A DNA stretch of 64,000 nt from Desulfotomaculum copahuensis. GTDB taxonomy: Bacteria > Bacillota > Desulfotomaculia > Desulfotomaculales > Desulfovirgulaceae. A model generated the notes under the pieces. It saw nothing but the letters and a program-made list of their open reading frames with translations, did no database searches and had not been told where the DNA came from. The stretch spans positions 1-64,000 of the forward strand of contig NZ_LYVF01000158.1 in the NCBI RefSeq assembly GCF_001655685.1, written 5' to 3'. This document shows positions 63,802 to 64,000 of this stretch, piece after piece; position 1 is the first letter of the stretch, and the number at the start of each line of letters is the position of its first letter. The translations under genes and the position numbers were made by a program.

Positions 63802-64000
63802 TTAAAAATCAAACAATCTATAATCCGTCTTGTCAAACATAATCTTCCCCAGATAAGTTTCGCCGTCCATGAGCACGGCGCGTGCCCCCTGCAGTTGCCC
63901 GGCGGGGATGGCGATCAGCAGCCGGTGCGCGTCGCCCTCCACCTGTGCCGGCGGCAGGTCGAGGTTGTTGGGCGCCGGTGTCTGCACCTGCACCTGGCGG
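63802..64000 (-). CDS. Partial gene at window end, unknown product
   Basis: The C-terminal 65 codons of a minus-strand gene that begins beyond 64000: ...QVQTPAPNNLDLPPAQ, LLIAIPAGQLQGARAVLMDG and the end DKTDYRLFDF. The open frame continues to the edge. No family recognised from this fragment. Confidence 0.5.
   Translation of the reverse strand, partial: RQVQVQTPAPNNLDLPPAQVEGDAHRLLIAIPAGQLQGARAVLMDGETYLGKIMFDKTDYRLFDF

Noticed and set aside
1-64000. tRNA or rRNA genes, intact insertion sequences, CRISPR arrays
   Set aside because: None were recognised on reading both strands by eye; a tRNAscan or CRISPR search was not possible here.

Overview
The window reads as chromosome from an anaerobic, Gram-positive Peptococcaceae-type bacterium (Desulfotomaculum / Pelotomaculum relatives). 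The evidence is a selenocysteine formate dehydrogenase joined to NuoE/NuoF-like subunits, a one-piece pyruvate:ferredoxin oxidoreductase, sigma-54 activators, strong GGAGG ribosome sites with frequent TTG/GTG starts, and thiSGHF-thiC thiamine genes. The genus is an inference.

Layout. 1-5,800: start of a molybdopterin oxidoreductase with its Fe-S partner, then modABC behind a candidate Mo-cofactor riboswitch plus terminator, then a glutaredoxin-like / ferredoxin-thioredoxin-reductase-like pair. 5,987-11,239: fdhA (in-frame UGA read as Sec, with a SECIS-like hairpin) - nuoF-like - nuoE-like, followed by 5-formyl-THF cyclo-ligase. 12,050-14,760: A+T-rich patch with an integrase remnant, a DtxR/MntR regulator and mntH sharing a 26-bp palindrome. 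14,950-20,120: a secreted protein and the thiamine genes. 20,213-44,940: an A+T-rich catabolic island, nearly all on the minus strand. 45,400-52,400: transporters (MFS, TSUP, two-part chromate carrier), nitroreductase, HD protein and small membrane proteins. 52,458-62,889: a helicase - methylase - ATPase (Hma-like) defence operon with an embedded VapC-type toxin-antitoxin pair. The window ends with a beta-carbonic anhydrase and a partial gene.

The island is the most interesting part. It holds a two-subunit B12 acyl-CoA mutase, an SDR dehydrogenase, a thiolase, a 686-aa ThDP carboligase/lyase, an orphan 127-aa protein, a radical-SAM protein with built-in ferredoxin domains, an HMG-CoA-lyase-like protein lacking the lyase cysteine, a four-part biotin carboxylase, a MeaB chaperone, an acyl-CoA ligase and PFOR. 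Mutase + SDR + thiolase + ThDP enzyme recalls the acetone route through 2-hydroxyisobutyryl-CoA and 3-hydroxybutyryl-CoA reported for Desulfosarcina (Desulfococcus) biacuta. However, the mutase active-site residues (Leu117, Arg237, Asn275) match neither methylmalonyl-, isobutyryl- nor 2-hydroxyisobutyryl-CoA mutase, so the substrate is open. Two sigma-54 promoters, each with tandem GATG-N8-CATC palindromes about 150-190 bp upstream, tie the two halves of the island into one regulon, probably under one or both of its encoded sigma-54 activators. The adjacent thiamine genes could supply ThDP to the carboligase and PFOR.
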